Below are positions 42,320 to 43,435 of a stretch of DNA of 43,435 bases, piece after piece. The notes under the pieces are model-generated. The model saw nothing but the letters and a program-made list of their open reading frames with translations. It was not told the origin of the DNA and did no database searches. The first letter of the stretch is position 1. Each line of letters begins with the position of its first letter. The DNA comes from an uncultured Opitutaceae bacterium (GTDB taxonomy: Bacteria; Verrucomicrobiota; Verrucomicrobiia; Opitutales; Opitutaceae), in assembly GCA_937942145.1 (NCBI GenBank), contig CALDFV010000186.1, positions 1 through 43,435 of the forward strand, in the 5' to 3' direction. The position numbers were made by a program, and so were the translations under genes.

Positions 42320-43435
42320 CTAAAACTTAAATACGCTTAAGACCGGTGTATCCAGAGCTTCGTCCAAAGGCGCTTCTGAGAACTTGTCGGATCGATTGAT
42401 ATCCAACTCGCCCTCCTCTAGCACTTCTATATCAAGCGAATTTACCCAGACGGATCCAGGACCTCTGAAAGTCAGTCCGTATTTGAATTTGGCCGCGTCT
42501 CTAGGCACTTCGAGAACGATACTCGTTTCCTGCTGTTCCAATGGGTCCTCCATTCTCGATTCATGGAATTCGATCGATCGATCGCCAATGTCATCTAGAC
42601 TAGCCCAAAGATCACAGGTGTTTCCCTTTCCAAAAAAATCAACCGCAGCACGGATCCTGATTGTTTTTCCAGCATACTTTGTCGCTTCCAGGATTTGCAC
42701 CCATTCTCTTCGCTCCTCTGAAAGAAAAACATCGCGCGCGATCGTTCCTTCGAAACCAATCTCCTCTAGGTCGTAAGCGACCTCTTCTATAAAAGGACCC
42801 GATAACCGAGTCAGTTTTACGAGTCGTTCAGATTCGCTCTGCGGATCCACTTCGCCTGTCATCGCAAACAAGAATGACGAGCCAAAAACGAGCAAGCCCA
42901 AGCCCGTCAAAACGGGCCGTCGCTCGCGACGCTTGGCGATTAGGGTGATACGCTCTTTTAAAGCTCCTGAATTACGACTGCCTAAGAGCGAGAGAGCCCC
43001 TCCTGGCGAACGCTCTTCGCCCTTGGAGAACTGCAATACTTGCAGGAGGGTGTATCCATATGCCTGAGCCGAACCTGAACAAACGCTATCGACAACCTCC
43101 AAGTCACATGCCTTTTCCATTTCTTCTTTGAACTGCTTTAAGACGAGCCAAACGAGGGGATTGTACCAATGAATATAGCACAATAGAAGAAGTGCATGTT
43201 GCAGAAAGAGGTCGCCGCGTCGGTAATGGGTGAGCTCATGCATGAAAACACAATGTAGCTCGTGCTCAGATAGTCGCTCCGCACATTTTCGGGGAACGAT
43301 AATCCTTGGGTTAAAAACCCCCGCGATACCGGGTGTTTTTACATCGTCCGAAATCATCAAAGGAACATTCGCATATATCCCGATTCGGTACTTGGTATCT
43401 TTAAAAAGCTCATACAAGGGGCCCGAATCGCATCG
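42320..43435 (-). CDS. M56 (BlaR1-like) metallopeptidase, C-terminal part (cut by window edge)
   Basis: The open frame continues to the window end; the track's TTG start at 43417 is internal. The zinc motif HELTH (60-64 in track numbering) sits in 'LHCVFMHELTHYRRGDL', followed by membrane segment 'ALLLLCYIHWYNPLVWLVL' and 'EMEKACDLEV' for the third ligand region. A final membrane helix ('VLTGLGLLVFGSSFLFA') leads to a ~180-residue extracytoplasmic domain ending with beta-rich 'LTFRGPGSVWVNSLDIEVLEE', unlike the penicillin-binding domain of BlaR1. Members sense an external signal and cleave a BlaI/MecI-type repressor, which would be expected just upstream, outside the window. Confidence 0.88.
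   Translation of the reverse strand, partial: RCDSGPLYELFKDTKYRIGIYANVPLMISDDVKTPGIAGVFNPRIIVPRKCAERLSEHELHCVFMHELTHYRRGDLFLQHALLLLCYIHWYNPLVWLVLKQFKEEMEKACDLEVVDSVCSGSAQAYGYTLLQVLQFSKGEERSPGGALSLLGSRNSGALKERITLIAKRRERRPVLTGLGLLVFGSSFLFAMTGEVDPQSESERLVKLTRLSGPFIEEVAYDLEEIGFEGTIARDVFLSEERREWVQILEATKYAGKTIRIRAAVDFFGKGNTCDLWASLDDIGDRSIEFHESRMEDPLEQQETSIVLEVPRDAAKFKYGLTFRGPGSVWVNSLDIEVLEEGELDINRSDKFSEAPLDEALDTPVLSVFKF

Overview
The window looks like a chromosome segment of a marine or particle-associated verrucomicrobium, probably class Opitutae. This is inferred from four things: a TonB receptor whose mature N-terminus reads 'EVFELSPFSV', a run of secreted S1 sulfatases, planctomycete/verrucomicrobia-type cytochrome proteins (PSCyt1/DUF1549/DUF1553, DUF1501, DUF1592, DUF1552), and starts that mostly lack a strong Shine-Dalgarno sequence. 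No RNA genes, CRISPR arrays, insertion sequences or prophage genes were seen.

Layout. 0-5 kb: the 5' end of a TonB-dependent receptor (minus strand, cut by the window edge), divergent from a cytoplasmic sulfatase, a LacI-family regulator and a Tm-1-like/UPF0261 protein. A perfect 20-bp palindrome of LacI-operator type lies between receptor and sulfatase. 5-13 kb: an AraC regulator divergent from a three-gene set (large PSCyt1-DUF1549-DUF1553 cytochrome protein, DUF1501 protein, and a cytochrome-LRR-propeller chimera). 13-16 kb (minus): a tripartite tricarboxylate-type transporter made of TctA plus a TctC protein that appears fused to TctB. 16.3-20 kb (plus): a complete CUT2 sugar ABC transporter (lipoprotein binding protein, double ATPase, permease). 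20.4-29.3 kb (plus): five sulfatase genes in a row, one of which encodes two complete sulfatase domains. 29.6-35.8 kb (minus): DUF1552, DUF1592, a cyclophilin and another signal-less sulfatase. 35.9-38.8 kb (minus): a LolD-like ATPase, FtsX-like permease, small lipoprotein and DUF3299 protein, resembling metal-linked operons. 38.9-43.4 kb: a zinc-ribbon ORF, an anchored thioredoxin-like protein, an imelysin/di-haem cytochrome pair, and the 3' part of an M56 (BlaR1-like) peptidase.

How it may work. The sulfatases (7 genes, 8 catalytic domains), the TonB receptor, the CUT2 transporter and the LacI/AraC regulators fit use of a sulfated glycan or small sulfated sugars. No glycoside hydrolase or polysaccharide lyase is present, so backbone cleavage must be encoded elsewhere or the substrates are already short. 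The cytochrome/DUF1501/DUF1552 modules are probably exported and redox-linked, but their substrate is unknown. The last 7 kb leans towards metal handling and thiol redox.

The least expected layer is intergenic. At least five families of short hairpin repeats (19 arms with one unpaired extra motif, mostly in inverted pairs) share a GTAG (or GTGG) head at the outer end. Several copies differ by compensatory stem changes. This is the hallmark of REP/BIME elements mobilised by RAYT (Y1 HUH) transposases, and one pair lies inside a reading frame. No RAYT gene is in the window.
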